Shown piece by piece: positions 25,677 to 35,082 of a stretch of 64,000 nucleotides of DNA. Each line of letters starts with the position of its first letter. The first letter of the stretch is position 1. The position numbers and the translations under genes are program-made. Origin of the DNA: Bacillus pinisoli (GTDB lineage: Bacteria > Bacillota > Bacilli > Bacillales > SA4). Location: the NCBI RefSeq assembly GCF_023036475.1, contig NZ_JAJQKI010000003.1:310001-374000 (forward strand), read 5' to 3'. The notes under the pieces were generated by a model. The model ran no database searches and was not told the origin of the DNA. It was given only the letters and a program-made list of their open reading frames with translations.

Positions 25677-25706
25677 AAAAAGGACAAGGTACTTGTCACC
25701 TTGTCC
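25677..25706 (-). terminator. Terminator of the PEP synthase gene
   Basis: On the minus strand GGACAAGGT and ACCTTGTCC pair with a 7-base loop, followed by TTTTTAGG. It faces the acuC terminator. Confidence 0.85.
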
Positions 25707-25719
25707 CCACAACAATATT

Positions 25720-28092
25720 TTAGTTTTTTCTTACCTTATTTAATAGAATTTTTTGTTCTGCACTTGCTACTAAACGACGTGTGAAGGCTACTGTATCAGG
25801 GTTAACACTTACGCTGTCAATACCAGCGTCTATTAAGAATTCTGTGAAATCAGGATATAAGGATGGACCTTGACCACAAATTGAAACGGTTTTACCGTAT
25901 TTATGTGCAGCTTCAATTAACTTCTTAATCGCTCTCTTCACAGCGATATCACGTTCATCAAAATATCCCATGCTATTTAAGATGCCAGAATCGCGGTCAA
26001 TTCCTAAGATTAACTGAGTTAAATCGTTGCTACCGATACTAAAGCCATCTACCAATTGAGCAAATTCCTCAGCCGCAAAGATAACAGATGGTACCTCTGC
26101 CATAATCCAAATCTTAAAGTTTGGTCCTTGTACAAGACCTTCTTCCTTCATAATTTCCTTTGCTTCTTCTAACTCCCAAACTGTTCTCACAAAAGGAAGC
26201 ATGACATACACATTGGTTAAACCAAATTCATCTCTTACCTTTTTAATAGCACGGCATTCTAAACGGAAGCCTTCACGATATTGAGGAGAAATATACCGTG
26301 ACACTCCACGCCAACCTATCATTGGGTTCGCTTCAATTGGCTCTACCTCTTCTCCTCCCTTAAGACCTCTAAATTCATTAGTTCTAAAATCACTTAAACG
26401 AACAACTAAAGGTTTAGGGAAAAGCTTTTCTGCAACCATCGTAATTCCTTCTGACATTTTCTCAATCAACACGTCACCCTGACCTGTTTTTAGTAGATAC
26501 ATAGGATGAGCACCAATCATATTTGAAAATATAAATTCCGTTCTCATTAAGCCAATTCCATCAAATGGTAAGTACTGATATTTATCAATCATGGAAGGCT
26601 CGCCAAGGTTCATGTATACCTTTGTACCCGTGATTGGTGCGAATTGTTGCATAAACATTGGGTCCATCATATACCCACCAGAAGTCGTTTCAGTTTGGGG
26701 TTTTACTTTCTCCTGCATGACTAACCCTTCATAAACCACTCCACGAGTCGCATCTACCGTTACTTCCATGCCGTCTTCTAAAATCTCAGTGGCATGATTT
26801 GAACCAACGATACAAGGAATGCCAAGTTCACGAGAAACGATGGCAGCATGACAAGTTCTACCACCTTCATCCGTAACAACTGCTGCTGCTCTTTTCATGG
26901 CAGGAATCATATCTGGATTTGTCATAATGGTCACCAGGATGTCGCCTTCTTGTACCTTAGCAAACTCCGATATATGATGGATTAACCTTACTTTACCTCT
27001 AGCGATACCTGGAGAGGCAGCAAGACCCTTTACTAATGCATTTCGTTTTGTCGTTGCTGAAGTTTCCATTTTATCCTCTTCCTTTTCCTTTAAAGTTGTG
27101 ATGGGTCTTGCCTGAAGAATAAATAATTCTTTTAAATCATGATCAAACGCCCACTCGATATCCTGTGGTGCATGATATACTTCTTCTATTTGTAATGCCT
27201 GCTCTGCTAACGTCAAGATTTGGTCAGATGATAAGCACTGTTCTTTTACCTTTGAAAAGCCAAGATAATCTTGAACCGCTACTTCCGCCGTCCCACTACC
27301 AATGTCTCTTTTTACCACCATCACATTTTTACTTGCAATATACGTTTCTATTAGTTTTTTCGTATCCTTATCCACAATGTATTCATCAGGAGTAACAATA
27401 CCTGAAACAACTGCTTCACCAAGACCCCAGCTAGCATTAATCATAATTTGATTACGCTCATGTGTAACTGGGTTGGCTGTGAACATCACTCCAGCTTTTT
27501 CACTATCGACCATTTTTTGAACAACTGCACTCAAAGATACCTCGAAATGATTAAAGCCTTGATTTTGACGATAGTAGATAGCTCTTGCCGTCCATAGAGA
27601 GCTCCAACATTTTTTAATGTGTTCCATTACATCAATGGCACCTTTAACCTCTAGGTAAGTATCTTGTTGTCCGGCAAAAGAGGCCTCAGGAAGATCCTCA
27701 GCCGTAGCCGAGCTACGAACCGCAACAGGAACATTCTCTTTTCCGATCTGCTCACAAAATGTGTTATACTCTTCTTCGATTTCAGCACGAATGATTTCAG
27801 GTGTTGAAGTTTCTTCTATTAATGTACGAATTCGTTTACTTGCTTCTAGAAGCTGCTCCGTGTTTTCATAATCTAATTGATTAATAGTTTCTTCTATTTG
27901 AGGACTAATCCCGCTTACTTCAATAAAGACTTTATAAGCCTCTGCTGTAACGCAAAAACCAGGAGGAACATTGATGTTATTCTGAGTTAATTCACCTAAG
28001 TTTGCACCTTTTCCACCAACAAGTTGAATATCATTCTTACCAATTTCATTAAATCTCAAGATATAGTTATATTTGGTCGCTTCAGCCATCAT
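25720..28092 (-). CDS. ppsA: Phosphoenolpyruvate synthase
   Basis: A 790-residue dikinase that makes PEP from pyruvate and ATP. The N-terminal ATP-grasp domain begins IQLVGGKGANLGEL and has VAVRSSATAEDLPEASFAGQ; the phosphohistidine domain carries TDEGGRTCHAAIVSRELGIP; the C-terminal barrel has GSNDLTQL and CGQGPS with the catalytic cysteine. Length equals the enterobacterial enzyme. AAAGGGG precedes two adjacent ATGs. It stands between acuABC and ccpA, where B. subtilis has the motPS flagellar stator genes; gluconeogenic PEP supply suits the acetate-utilisation context. Confidence 0.9.
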   Translation of the reverse strand: MMAEATKYNYILRFNEIGKNDIQLVGGKGANLGELTQNNINVPPGFCVTAEAYKVFIEVSGISPQIEETINQLDYENTEQLLEASKRIRTLIEETSTPEIIRAEIEEEYNTFCEQIGKENVPVAVRSSATAEDLPEASFAGQQDTYLEVKGAIDVMEHIKKCWSSLWTARAIYYRQNQGFNHFEVSLSAVVQKMVDSEKAGVMFTANPVTHERNQIMINASWGLGEAVVSGIVTPDEYIVDKDTKKLIETYIASKNVMVVKRDIGSGTAEVAVQDYLGFSKVKEQCLSSDQILTLAEQALQIEEVYHAPQDIEWAFDHDLKELFILQARPITTLKEKEEDKMETSATTKRNALVKGLAASPGIARGKVRLIHHISEFAKVQEGDILVTIMTNPDMIPAMKRAAAVVTDEGGRTCHAAIVSRELGIPCIVGSNHATEILEDGMEVTVDATRGVVYEGLVMQEKVKPQTETTSGGYMMDPMFMQQFAPITGTKVYMNLGEPSMIDKYQYLPFDGIGLMRTEFIFSNMIGAHPMYLLKTGQGDVLIEKMSEGITMVAEKLFPKPLVVRLSDFRTNEFRGLKGGEEVEPIEANPMIGWRGVSRYISPQYREGFRLECRAIKKVRDEFGLTNVYVMLPFVRTVWELEEAKEIMKEEGLVQGPNFKIWIMAEVPSVIFAAEEFAQLVDGFSIGSNDLTQLILGIDRDSGILNSMGYFDERDIAVKRAIKKLIEAAHKYGKTVSICGQGPSLYPDFTEFLIDAGIDSVSVNPDTVAFTRRLVASAEQKILLNKVRKN

Positions 28093-28137
28093 TTGTACCC
28101 CTTTTCTTTATCAAAGATATTACATGTTAATTTGATA

Positions 28138-28229
28138 ATAACACAATTTATTTTAATTGTGTTATACTTTTTATATATTTACACTAAAAATTATAACATT
28201 ATTAAATAAATAATTTGATTGTGACACAA
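28138..28229 (-). promoter_or_regulatory. Promoter region of ppsA with two palindromes
   Basis: A -10 TATAAT lies at 28195-28190 on the minus strand with a weak -35. A near-perfect dyad ATTGTGACACAAT (28217-28229) is centred near -40, where activators of the CRP/FNR type bind. A perfect 11-bp inverted repeat ATAACACAATT/AATTGTGTTAT (28138-28148 and 28155-28165) sits about 30 bases past the expected start. Both share the half-site ATTGTG. The regulator is unknown. Confidence 0.45.
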
Positions 28230-28230
28230 T

Positions 28231-28270
28231 AAAAGACTGAGCGAGGAAATTTCTCCTTGCTCAGCCTTTT
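28231..28270. terminator. Stand-alone terminator hairpin upstream of ppsA
   Basis: CTGAGCGAGGA pairs with TCCTTGCTCAG (11 bp) and T-tracts flank it on both strands (TTTTTTT on plus, TCTTTTATT on minus). No gene ends next to it. MITE copy C is inserted in its plus-strand T-tract. Confidence 0.7.
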
Positions 28271-28275
28271 TTTAA

Positions 28276-28469
28276 GGCTCTTTTCTAAAACTTTGTTGCT
28301 TTCTAACCTACTTTATCTGAAGTTAAGCTAACCTTTAACGAATAAATTCCGTATATATCCTTTAGAAAAGAGCAACTGTCTAATTGAAAAGCAGTTGACA
28401 TTAAACTATTTAGTAAATATCCGGCTTCCTGAGATTTTTACGAAAGCAACAATCTATACGAAAAGAGCC
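28276..28469. mobile_element. MITE-like element, copy C, with perfect 8-bp duplication
   Basis: A 194-bp element, the best preserved copy. Its ends are GGCTCTTTTCTAAAACTTTGTTGC and the inverse complement of GCAACAATCTATACGAAAAGAGCC. TTTTTTAA flanks it on both sides (28268-28275 and 28470-28477). Inside are TAGAAAAGAGCAACT and an CCGGCTTCCTGAGATTTTTACGAAAGCAACAATC block shared with copies A and D. There is no open frame of note. Confidence 0.9.
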
Positions 28470-28524
28470 TTTTTTAAAGAGCATCGTTACAGCTTTTTAG
28501 GTGTTTAAGTACACACAATATAAA

Positions 28525-28560
28525 AAAGCTAATTATGATATATGACTCATAATTAGCTTT
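28525..28560 (-). terminator. Terminator of ccpA
   Basis: AAAGCTAATTATGA / TCATAATTAGCTTT, a perfect 14-bp stem with an 8-base loop, followed on the minus strand by TTTATATTG. Confidence 0.92.
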
Positions 28561-28567
28561 GATCGGT

Positions 28568-29566
28568 TTATTTTGTTGATTTTCGATACTCGATTCGATG
28601 AGGAAGAACAACAATATGGTCCTCCACATTTTCTTTATTCATAAGCTTCGTTAATAGTCTCATCGCTACAGCTCCAATGTCATACATCGGCTGAACGACA
28701 GTTGTCAACTGTGGACGTACCATTGTCGCTAGACGAGTATTGTCAAAGCCAATTACCTCAATATCATCTGGGATGACCTTACCCATGTCTTGAGCGCTAT
28801 GAATGACACCTAGAGCCATTTCATCTGTCGCAACAAAGATTGCCGTTGGTGGTGTTGAAAGCTCTGTTAGTTTTTCAAACGCTTCAATTCCTGAATCGTA
28901 GGAGTAATCACCTTCCACCACATACTCCTCTTGAAACTCAATACCTTTACTTGCAAGAGCACTACGGTATCCTTCAAGCTTTTCATCTTGATTAATTAAA
29001 TCATGAAGTGGCCCTGAAACAAATGCTACTCGTTCATGACCTTTCTCAAGTAAATGAGTCACTGCATCAAAGGCAGCCTGCTTGTAATCAATATTTACAG
29101 ATGGCGTTTGCTTACTTTTTTCGATCGTTGCAGCAAGCACAATTGGTACAGGTGATTTTTTGAATTCCTCCACATGATCTTCCGTAATGTTTCCACCCAT
29201 AAACACAATTCCATCAACCTGTTTCCCAAGCATTGTGTTTAATAAGTGCAACTCCTTGTCCTTATTTTGGTCAGAGTTACTTAAGATAATATTGTACTTA
29301 TACATCGTTGCAATATCTTCAATTCCGCGCGCTAATTCCGCAAAGAAGATGCTTGAGATATCCGGGATAATTACTCCTACTGTTGTTGTTTTCTTACTTG
29401 CTAATCCTCTCGCTACTGCATTAGGACGATAGCCTAATCTTTCAATAGCTTCTAGAACCTTTTTCCTTGTAGCCGGTTTAACATTTGGATTACCGTTCAC
29501 AACTCTTGAGACAGTAGCCATTGAAACATTGGCCTCTCTGGCTACATCGTATATTGTAATATTCAA
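28568..29566 (-). CDS. ccpA: Catabolite control protein A
   Basis: A 332-residue LacI-family regulator. The N-terminal helix-turn-helix and hinge read [23 protein letters not shown] and [19 protein letters not shown], the canonical CcpA sequence, followed by the periplasmic-binding-protein-like domain that docks HPr(Ser-P). It represses or activates carbon genes at cre sites; one candidate target, the acuABC cre, is 5.5 kb away. In B. subtilis ccpA is adjacent to aroA as here. A strong terminator follows. Confidence 0.96.
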   Translation of the reverse strand: MNITIYDVAREANVSMATVSRVVNGNPNVKPATRKKVLEAIERLGYRPNAVARGLASKKTTTVGVIIPDISSIFFAELARGIEDIATMYKYNIILSNSDQNKDKELHLLNTMLGKQVDGIVFMGGNITEDHVEEFKKSPVPIVLAATIEKSKQTPSVNIDYKQAAFDAVTHLLEKGHERVAFVSGPLHDLINQDEKLEGYRSALASKGIEFQEEYVVEGDYSYDSGIEAFEKLTELSTPPTAIFVATDEMALGVIHSAQDMGKVIPDDIEVIGFDNTRLATMVRPQLTTVVQPMYDIGAVAMRLLTKLMNKENVEDHIVVLPHRIEYRKSTK

Positions 29567-29763
29567 TGTAAGTGCTCCTCCTTATAATAATGAAATCAAA
29601 TTATGTAAAATTAAACCATTATCATCGTTTTTGTATGTTACTAATAATACGATACAAATGCCTTTACCGCAACGTATTTACTATGATTTATCCACTTCCA
29701 AGTATTAAAATTCAGATTTATGACAAATTTTATTCCGAGATTAATGTTTTTTGAAAATAATAA

Positions 29764-29791
29764 AACCTTTCACTATTTTTAGTGAAAGGTT
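29764..29791 (-). terminator. Terminator of aroA
   Basis: AACCTTTCACTA / TAGTGAAAGGTT, a perfect 12-bp stem with a 4-base loop, followed on the minus strand by TTATTATT. Confidence 0.85.
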
Positions 29792-29797
29792 AAGTTT

Positions 29798-30874
29798 TTA
29801 TGCTTTAACTGGCATAAATGCTTGTAATTCATTTAAGAAGTGGTTAAATTGCTCAATATTCATCTGCTGGGCAGAATCTGAAAGTGCAACAGCTGGATCT
29901 GGATGAACTTCTGCCATGATTCCATCTGCCCCAATCGCTAATGCAGCCTTAGCAGTAGGTAATAATAAATCCCTTCTTCCAGTGGAATGTGTCACATCCA
30001 CCATAACTGGTAAATGGGTTTCTTGCTTTAAGATCGGCACAGCTGAAATGTCCAATGTATTTCTTGTTGCCTTTTCATATGTTCTAATTCCTCGTTCACA
30101 GAGAATAATTTGTCCATTTCCTCTTGAATTAATATATTCTGCAGCATTAATGAATTCTTCAATCGTTGCCGCTAGTCCACGCTTCAATAGTACCGGTTTA
30201 TTTACAGAACCAGCCGCCTTTAATAATTCAAAGTTCTGCATGTTTCTTGCACCAATTTGAATGACATCAATATAATCAATCGCTGCTTCAATGTCGGCAG
30301 GATTTACAATTTCACTAATGACAGCTAAATCATATTCAGTTGCCACTTTCTTTAATATCTTTAACCCTTCTAAGCCTAAACCTTGGAAGTCGTATGGTGA
30401 GGTTCTCGGTTTAAATGCTCCTCCACGTAGAAGCTTTAGTCCCCTTGCCTTGACAGCCTCTGCAACCTTTGCTGTTTGCTCATAGCTCTCAACCGCACAA
30501 GGTCCAAACACAAAGTGAGGCTTACCATCTCCAATCAGTTCGCCTTTAACGTTAACAATTGTATCCTCTGGCTTTTTCTTTCTAGAAACCAATAACGCTT
30601 TTCGGTGATCGTTTTCTTGTAATTCTAATCCTGCTTTGAATATCTCCTTGAATATATGTTGAAGAGTCGAAGTTTCAAACGGTCCTTCATTCTCATTAGC
30701 AATCTTATCTAGCATGTATCTTTCCCGCACTGGATCAAATCGATTTGTACCTTGTGTTTCCTTTACTTTTCCTATCTCTTTCACAATTTTGGCACGTTCA
30801 TTTAACAGCGTTAATAGCTTTAAGTTCACATCATCCAATTGTTCTCTTAACTGATCTAGCTCAACATTACTCAT
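29798..30874 (-). CDS. aroA: Chorismate mutase-DAHP synthase bifunctional enzyme
   Basis: A 358-residue fusion typical of Bacillus: an N-terminal AroQ chorismate mutase domain (about 1-85, [20 protein letters not shown], with RFDPVRE) fused to a type I-beta DAHP synthase ([38 protein letters not shown]). It starts the shikimate pathway; the mutase part acts as a feedback sensor for chorismate/prephenate. The ATG at 30874 is used because AAAGGA lies 8 bases upstream; the earlier ATG is too close to it. This Bacillus aroA is not the EPSP synthase of the same name in E. coli. Confidence 0.94.
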   Translation of the reverse strand: MSNVELDQLREQLDDVNLKLLTLLNERAKIVKEIGKVKETQGTNRFDPVRERYMLDKIANENEGPFETSTLQHIFKEIFKAGLELQENDHRKALLVSRKKKPEDTIVNVKGELIGDGKPHFVFGPCAVESYEQTAKVAEAVKARGLKLLRGGAFKPRTSPYDFQGLGLEGLKILKKVATEYDLAVISEIVNPADIEAAIDYIDVIQIGARNMQNFELLKAAGSVNKPVLLKRGLAATIEEFINAAEYINSRGNGQIILCERGIRTYEKATRNTLDISAVPILKQETHLPVMVDVTHSTGRRDLLLPTAKAALAIGADGIMAEVHPDPAVALSDSAQQMNIEQFNHFLNELQAFMPVKA

Positions 30875-31051
30875 CTCTGTCATCCTTTCTTTCTATCTGT
30901 TTAATTAACTCTCAAAGTATGGTACATTTTGATTAATTAGCATTTATTATAAACGATATGTTAGTGAATGTCACGACATCCACTTCATCAGTTAAACGCT
31001 TTTAAGCATTAAAGTATTTTATGCATGTTTTAAGGTAGAGGTGAAACCATT

Positions 31052-33190
31052 TTGCAAGAACAGCCGTTGATATTCTCTCTTGATATAGGGACCAGGTCTG
31101 TAGTCGGACTAATTATGAAAAACATAGATGGAATTTATCATATTATTGATAACGAAACAATTGAGCATGTTGAACGTTCAATGGTAGATGGTCAAATCCA
31201 TGACGTATTATCTGTCTCAAATGTTATTGCACAAATTAAGAATAGGTTGGAAAAGAAGCATGGTCCGCTTAGTAAAGTATGTGTTGCCGCAGCTGGTCGT
31301 GCTCTTAAAACAGAACGAGCAAAAGTAAGCATTGATATTAAACGAAAGCCGATTATTCTAAAGGAAGATATCCTACACCTTGAATTAAGTGCTGTCCAGC
31401 AGGCTCAGTTCGCCCTTGCTTCAAAATACATGGAAGAAAAAAGTCAACACTATTATTGTGTAGGCTACTCAGTCATGCACTATCAATTGGACGGAGAAGA
31501 CATTGGAAACTTACTAGATCAACAAGGTGAAGAAGCTTCTGTTGAGATTATTGCTACATTCTTACCTAAAATAGTGGTGGAGTCATTACTATCTGCCTTG
31601 CAACGAGCAGGCTTAGAAATGGAGGCCCTAACACTCGAGCCAATTGCAGCTATCAATGTATTAATACCACCTTCTATGAGGAGATTGAATGTTGCCCTTG
31701 TTGACATAGGTGCTGGTACATCAGACATCGCGATAACGGACGAAGGCACGGTCGTTGCTTATGGAATGGTACCTGTCGCTGGAGATGAAATTACAGAGGC
31801 ACTTAGTGATGAATTTTTATTAGATTTTCCTCTAGCAGAAAAAGCGAAGCGTGATCTGCACACTCAAGAAATGATAACAATTGAGGATATATTAGGTTTT
31901 GAAACCGATGTACCAAGGCAAGATGTTATTGATAGGATTTCAGAATCCATTAATCGTTTAGCCTATTCCATCTGTCAGGAGATCCTACGTCTAAATAAGA
32001 AATCTCCTAAAGCAATCATGCTTGTAGGAGGTGGGAGTTTAACTCCTGAATTACCACTTAGAATAGCAAATATGCTAGAACTCCCCGAAAATAGAGTAGC
32101 TATTAGAGGGATTGATGCTATTCGTAATATCCAGCTACCAGACCATATATTAAAAGGGCCAGAACTGGTAACTCCTATTGGAATTGCCATTGCGTCAAAC
32201 CAAAGTCCTGTCCAATATCTAACTATTTATGTAAATGAACGCCCAGTGAGATTATTTGATATGAAGCAGTTGACAGTAGGAGATTGTATACTGGCAGCAG
32301 GCTATAATATGAAAAAACTTTACGGAAAGCCGGGTATGGCCCTTATGATTACTTTAAATGGTAGAAAGGTAACCATTCCAGGTGATTATGGGAAAGCACC
32401 AGTGCTGAAACAAAATGGAGAGACCTGTACACTTGACTCAAATGTAAGGAATGGTGATCAACTTATCGTTGAAAAAGGGGAAGATGGTAGCCCACCTTCT
32501 ATTACTATTGGTGAATTACTCGATGAGCCTCCTATTAAACAAATGTCGCTTAATCAGCAAACGATTGAGATTAGAGCAAGTATATACAAAAATAGTCTCT
32601 TAGCAAGTGGAAATGACCTGGTACATGACCATGATCAAATTGACTACCACTTTCCAGAGACTATTGAACAACTTCTACATTTTTTAGAGTTAAACGAATG
32701 GTTGCAGATCATGAAGGACTTTACAGTGCAATTAAATGGAAGAAAAATAACCCTTCCTTCCTACCAAGGAAAGATCTTTAAAAATGGCAAAGTAGTCTCA
32801 GCCACGACTTCCGTTGACTATCACGATGAGATTGAAATTAAAGATGGACAACCTTTATTACTTAAAGATTTTGCTGAACTACAACAATTAGAACTCACAA
32901 GTTCCATGACCGTTTTCTTTAGAGGAGAACAGCTAACATTAACAAGGGAAAACATGAAAGTTATGAAGGATGGTCAGCCTGTAGAACATTCTGATGTTAT
33001 TAATAATGGAGACTCTCTACAAACCATTCTCCATTCTACAAGCCCTTTTATTTTTCAAGATCTATTTAGGTTTATTGACTTACAAATTCCGACTCACGGT
33101 ATTAGTGGCTTTAAGCTTTTGCGAAATGAACGAGAAGTAGGTTTTGATGAGAATCTCACACCTGGTGACTATTTGGATATTGTATTTTAA
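31052..33190 (+). CDS. FtsA/PilM-like actin-fold ATPase with repeated C-terminal modules
   Basis: A 712-residue protein. The first about 385 residues are an actin-fold ATPase like FtsA: phosphate-1 loop SLDIGTRSVVGLIM (9-22), phosphate-2 VALVDIGAGTSDIAI (214-228), adenosine motif IMLVGGGSLTPELP (322-335). The remaining half repeats a small beta-rich module with an xVxLNGRxVTxP opening and a later NGDxL: ALMITLNGRKVTIPG at 430-444, DFTVQLNGRKITLPS at 556-570, SMTVFFRGEQLTLT at 618-631, and looser versions at 390 and 505. No amphipathic membrane helix of FtsA is seen at the end. Start is TTG after AGAGGTG. It is a lone gene between aroA and a permease; its function is unknown. Confidence 0.75.
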   Translation: MQEQPLIFSLDIGTRSVVGLIMKNIDGIYHIIDNETIEHVERSMVDGQIHDVLSVSNVIAQIKNRLEKKHGPLSKVCVAAAGRALKTERAKVSIDIKRKPIILKEDILHLELSAVQQAQFALASKYMEEKSQHYYCVGYSVMHYQLDGEDIGNLLDQQGEEASVEIIATFLPKIVVESLLSALQRAGLEMEALTLEPIAAINVLIPPSMRRLNVALVDIGAGTSDIAITDEGTVVAYGMVPVAGDEITEALSDEFLLDFPLAEKAKRDLHTQEMITIEDILGFETDVPRQDVIDRISESINRLAYSICQEILRLNKKSPKAIMLVGGGSLTPELPLRIANMLELPENRVAIRGIDAIRNIQLPDHILKGPELVTPIGIAIASNQSPVQYLTIYVNERPVRLFDMKQLTVGDCILAAGYNMKKLYGKPGMALMITLNGRKVTIPGDYGKAPVLKQNGETCTLDSNVRNGDQLIVEKGEDGSPPSITIGELLDEPPIKQMSLNQQTIEIRASIYKNSLLASGNDLVHDHDQIDYHFPETIEQLLHFLELNEWLQIMKDFTVQLNGRKITLPSYQGKIFKNGKVVSATTSVDYHDEIEIKDGQPLLLKDFAELQQLELTSSMTVFFRGEQLTLTRENMKVMKDGQPVEHSDVINNGDSLQTILHSTSPFIFQDLFRFIDLQIPTHGISGFKLLRNEREVGFDENLTPGDYLDIVF

Positions 33191-33202
33191 TATGACTATT
33201 TG

Positions 33203-33228
33203 AAAAAGGAGCCCAGTGGCTCCTTTTT
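33203..33228. terminator. Bidirectional terminator after the FtsA-like gene
   Basis: AAAAAGGAGCC / GGCTCCTTTTT, an 11-bp stem with loop CAGT and U-tracts on both strands, between convergent genes. Confidence 0.9.
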
Positions 33229-33232
33229 ATGC

Positions 33233-34597
33233 TTAGTTCGACTCGGCATGTTTCCATACTTTTTTTTGCATAATTAGTGTAACAATCGCGATAAGTAGAA
33301 CAAATCCTGCACTAAACACAAGCCCTAAACGAATGGTCTTCTCCACAAGTGTTCCACTTATGGCGGCAATAATGAGAATAATCCCAATCATACCAGTTAT
33401 TTTTCCCCATGCCTTCACTTTCAAAATGCGTAAAGCAGATATAATAATAAATGCCCAATTTAATAAGATTAAAATACCTGCTGCAGTTGTAATGTATTCA
33501 TAGATCTTCCCCGGTAATAAAAAGGCTGTAATAATAGATGCGATTAATCCGATTGTAGCGAGCACAAGCGACGGCAACGGCAGGTCCTTCCATTTCTTTA
33601 CTTTCTTTGAAAAGAGCTTTGGTGCATCTCCACCGTCAGCTAATGTCACCAATAAAGTCGTAACCCCAAACAAAGCCGCTGTCATAGCTGAAAAGCCAGC
33701 AATAATAATGGCTCCGTTAAACACATGAGGAAAGAAATCAAGATTATAAGCAGATAATGCTGTCACGAATGGACTTTCTTTATCTGTAAACGCTCCATGT
33801 TTGGCTAGAATTACAGCAAAGAAGAGAGAAAGTACATAAATAATGACGAGAAGGATTAACATGATAATTCCTGCCTTAGGCGCATCCTCTTTTTTCTTTA
33901 GATTCGTTGCTAGGAGACCAATAACCTCAATTCCTCCATAAGCATAAAAAGCGTAGATTAATGATCCCCAGAAACCCTTTAGTCCTTCGGGAAATATTTC
34001 TTCTCCCGTGTTAGGAAAACTTGGCATCTTAGCATCTCCGTGAATCCAACCAAATAAAGCAGCTGCAGCTAGGATAATAAACATTATAATTGCTGCTGTT
34101 TTAATAATAGCAAATAAGTTTTCAACACGATTGAATCCATTACTCCCTGTTAAAACAACAAGAATGGATAATACCGCATAACCCGAAGCAAAAATCCATA
34201 ACGGAACGTCAGGAAACCAAAATCTAGATAGGATAGATAATGCCGTCAACTGACTCCCCATAATTAAAATATTTGAAGCCCAGTAGTTCCATCCACAACT
34301 AAAACCAGCCCATCTGCCATACGCTTTATTGGCATAATAACAAAATGAGCCATCCTGTGGGTCTTGAGCTGTCATTTTTGCCAACAAGTTATAGACGATA
34401 TATGTTCCGATTGCAGCCAAAAGAAATGAAAAAACAATCGAGGGGCCGGTAATCTTAATTCCAATGGCAGATCCAAGGAAAAAACCCGTACCAATTGTAC
34501 AGCCCACCCCAACCAATGATAACTGCCACCATTTTAACGTACCTGTTCCATCTTCTTGATCTGAACACGAATCCTCATTAGGAACAAAAAAATCCAA
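33233..34597 (-). CDS. APC-family amino acid permease
   Basis: A 454-residue membrane protein with about 12 predicted hydrophobic segments. The first carries the APC signature VGVGCTIGTGFFLGSAIGIKITGP, where the unwound GxG segment binds substrate. The start is TTG at 34597 after GGAGGAG. Substrate is unassigned. It shares a bidirectional terminator with the FtsA-like gene and starts about 40 bases after the stop of the upstream small gene on the same strand, so the two may be cotranscribed. Confidence 0.82.
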   Translation of the reverse strand: MDFFVPNEDSCSDQEDGTGTLKWWQLSLVGVGCTIGTGFFLGSAIGIKITGPSIVFSFLLAAIGTYIVYNLLAKMTAQDPQDGSFCYYANKAYGRWAGFSCGWNYWASNILIMGSQLTALSILSRFWFPDVPLWIFASGYAVLSILVVLTGSNGFNRVENLFAIIKTAAIIMFIILAAAALFGWIHGDAKMPSFPNTGEEIFPEGLKGFWGSLIYAFYAYGGIEVIGLLATNLKKKEDAPKAGIIMLILLVIIYVLSLFFAVILAKHGAFTDKESPFVTALSAYNLDFFPHVFNGAIIIAGFSAMTAALFGVTTLLVTLADGGDAPKLFSKKVKKWKDLPLPSLVLATIGLIASIITAFLLPGKIYEYITTAAGILILLNWAFIIISALRILKVKAWGKITGMIGIILIIAAISGTLVEKTIRLGLVFSAGFVLLIAIVTLIMQKKVWKHAESN

Positions 34598-34636
34598 ACC
34601 TAGCTCCTCCCTCGGTATAATTTTATTTATTGTTGT

Positions 34637-34975
34637 TTAATCCTTTGAATCCTTCTCATTCTTTAAACCTGGCATCGTTCGATACATCTGAGTATGAAGA
34701 CTTCCCTGAACAATAAACTTCGTCATAAACGCTGTCATCAGCTGTTTATACTCTTCATCCTCAAACATTTTCTTACTCTGAAGCTCCATTTCAGCTAATC
34801 CCTCAAACACAGAAACAAATGCATACTTAAAATCATCACCAGAAATCGGAGACAACAACTCAATCTGATGATCATAATGCTCATTTCTAAAATTCTGGAT
34901 CGTTCTCACATTCTTAATCGCTTCACTCAATTGATCTTGTTTCAACTCAAACGTTTGATACACATAAACTGACAT
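34637..34975 (-). CDS. Conserved hypothetical small protein
   Basis: A 112-residue soluble protein I do not recognise. The pattern SVYVYQTFELKQDQLSEAIK, then HYDHQIELLSPISGDDFKYAFVSVFEGLAEME, suggests a dimeric ferredoxin-like (alpha/beta-barrel, monooxygenase- or NIPSNAP-like) fold, as an inference only. ATG at 34975 is chosen because GGAGGG stands 6 bases upstream. It lies just upstream of the permease gene. Confidence 0.65.
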   Translation of the reverse strand: MSVYVYQTFELKQDQLSEAIKNVRTIQNFRNEHYDHQIELLSPISGDDFKYAFVSVFEGLAEMELQSKKMFEDEEYKQLMTAFMTKFIVQGSLHTQMYRTMPGLKNEKDSKD

Positions 34976-35082
34976 ATGCTTCCCTCCACAGTCGATTGAC
35001 ATCTTTGCTTAGATTAACCTGTAAGAAAGTGATGCATTCAAAAACTCGACCACTAAAATATGGATAACCCCGCAAAGTGACT

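Noticed and set aside
28217-28229. Rex or classical CRP box at ATTGTGACACAAT
   Set aside because: The half-sites are separated by one base, unlike the spacing of Rex or CRP operators, so no known regulator is named.
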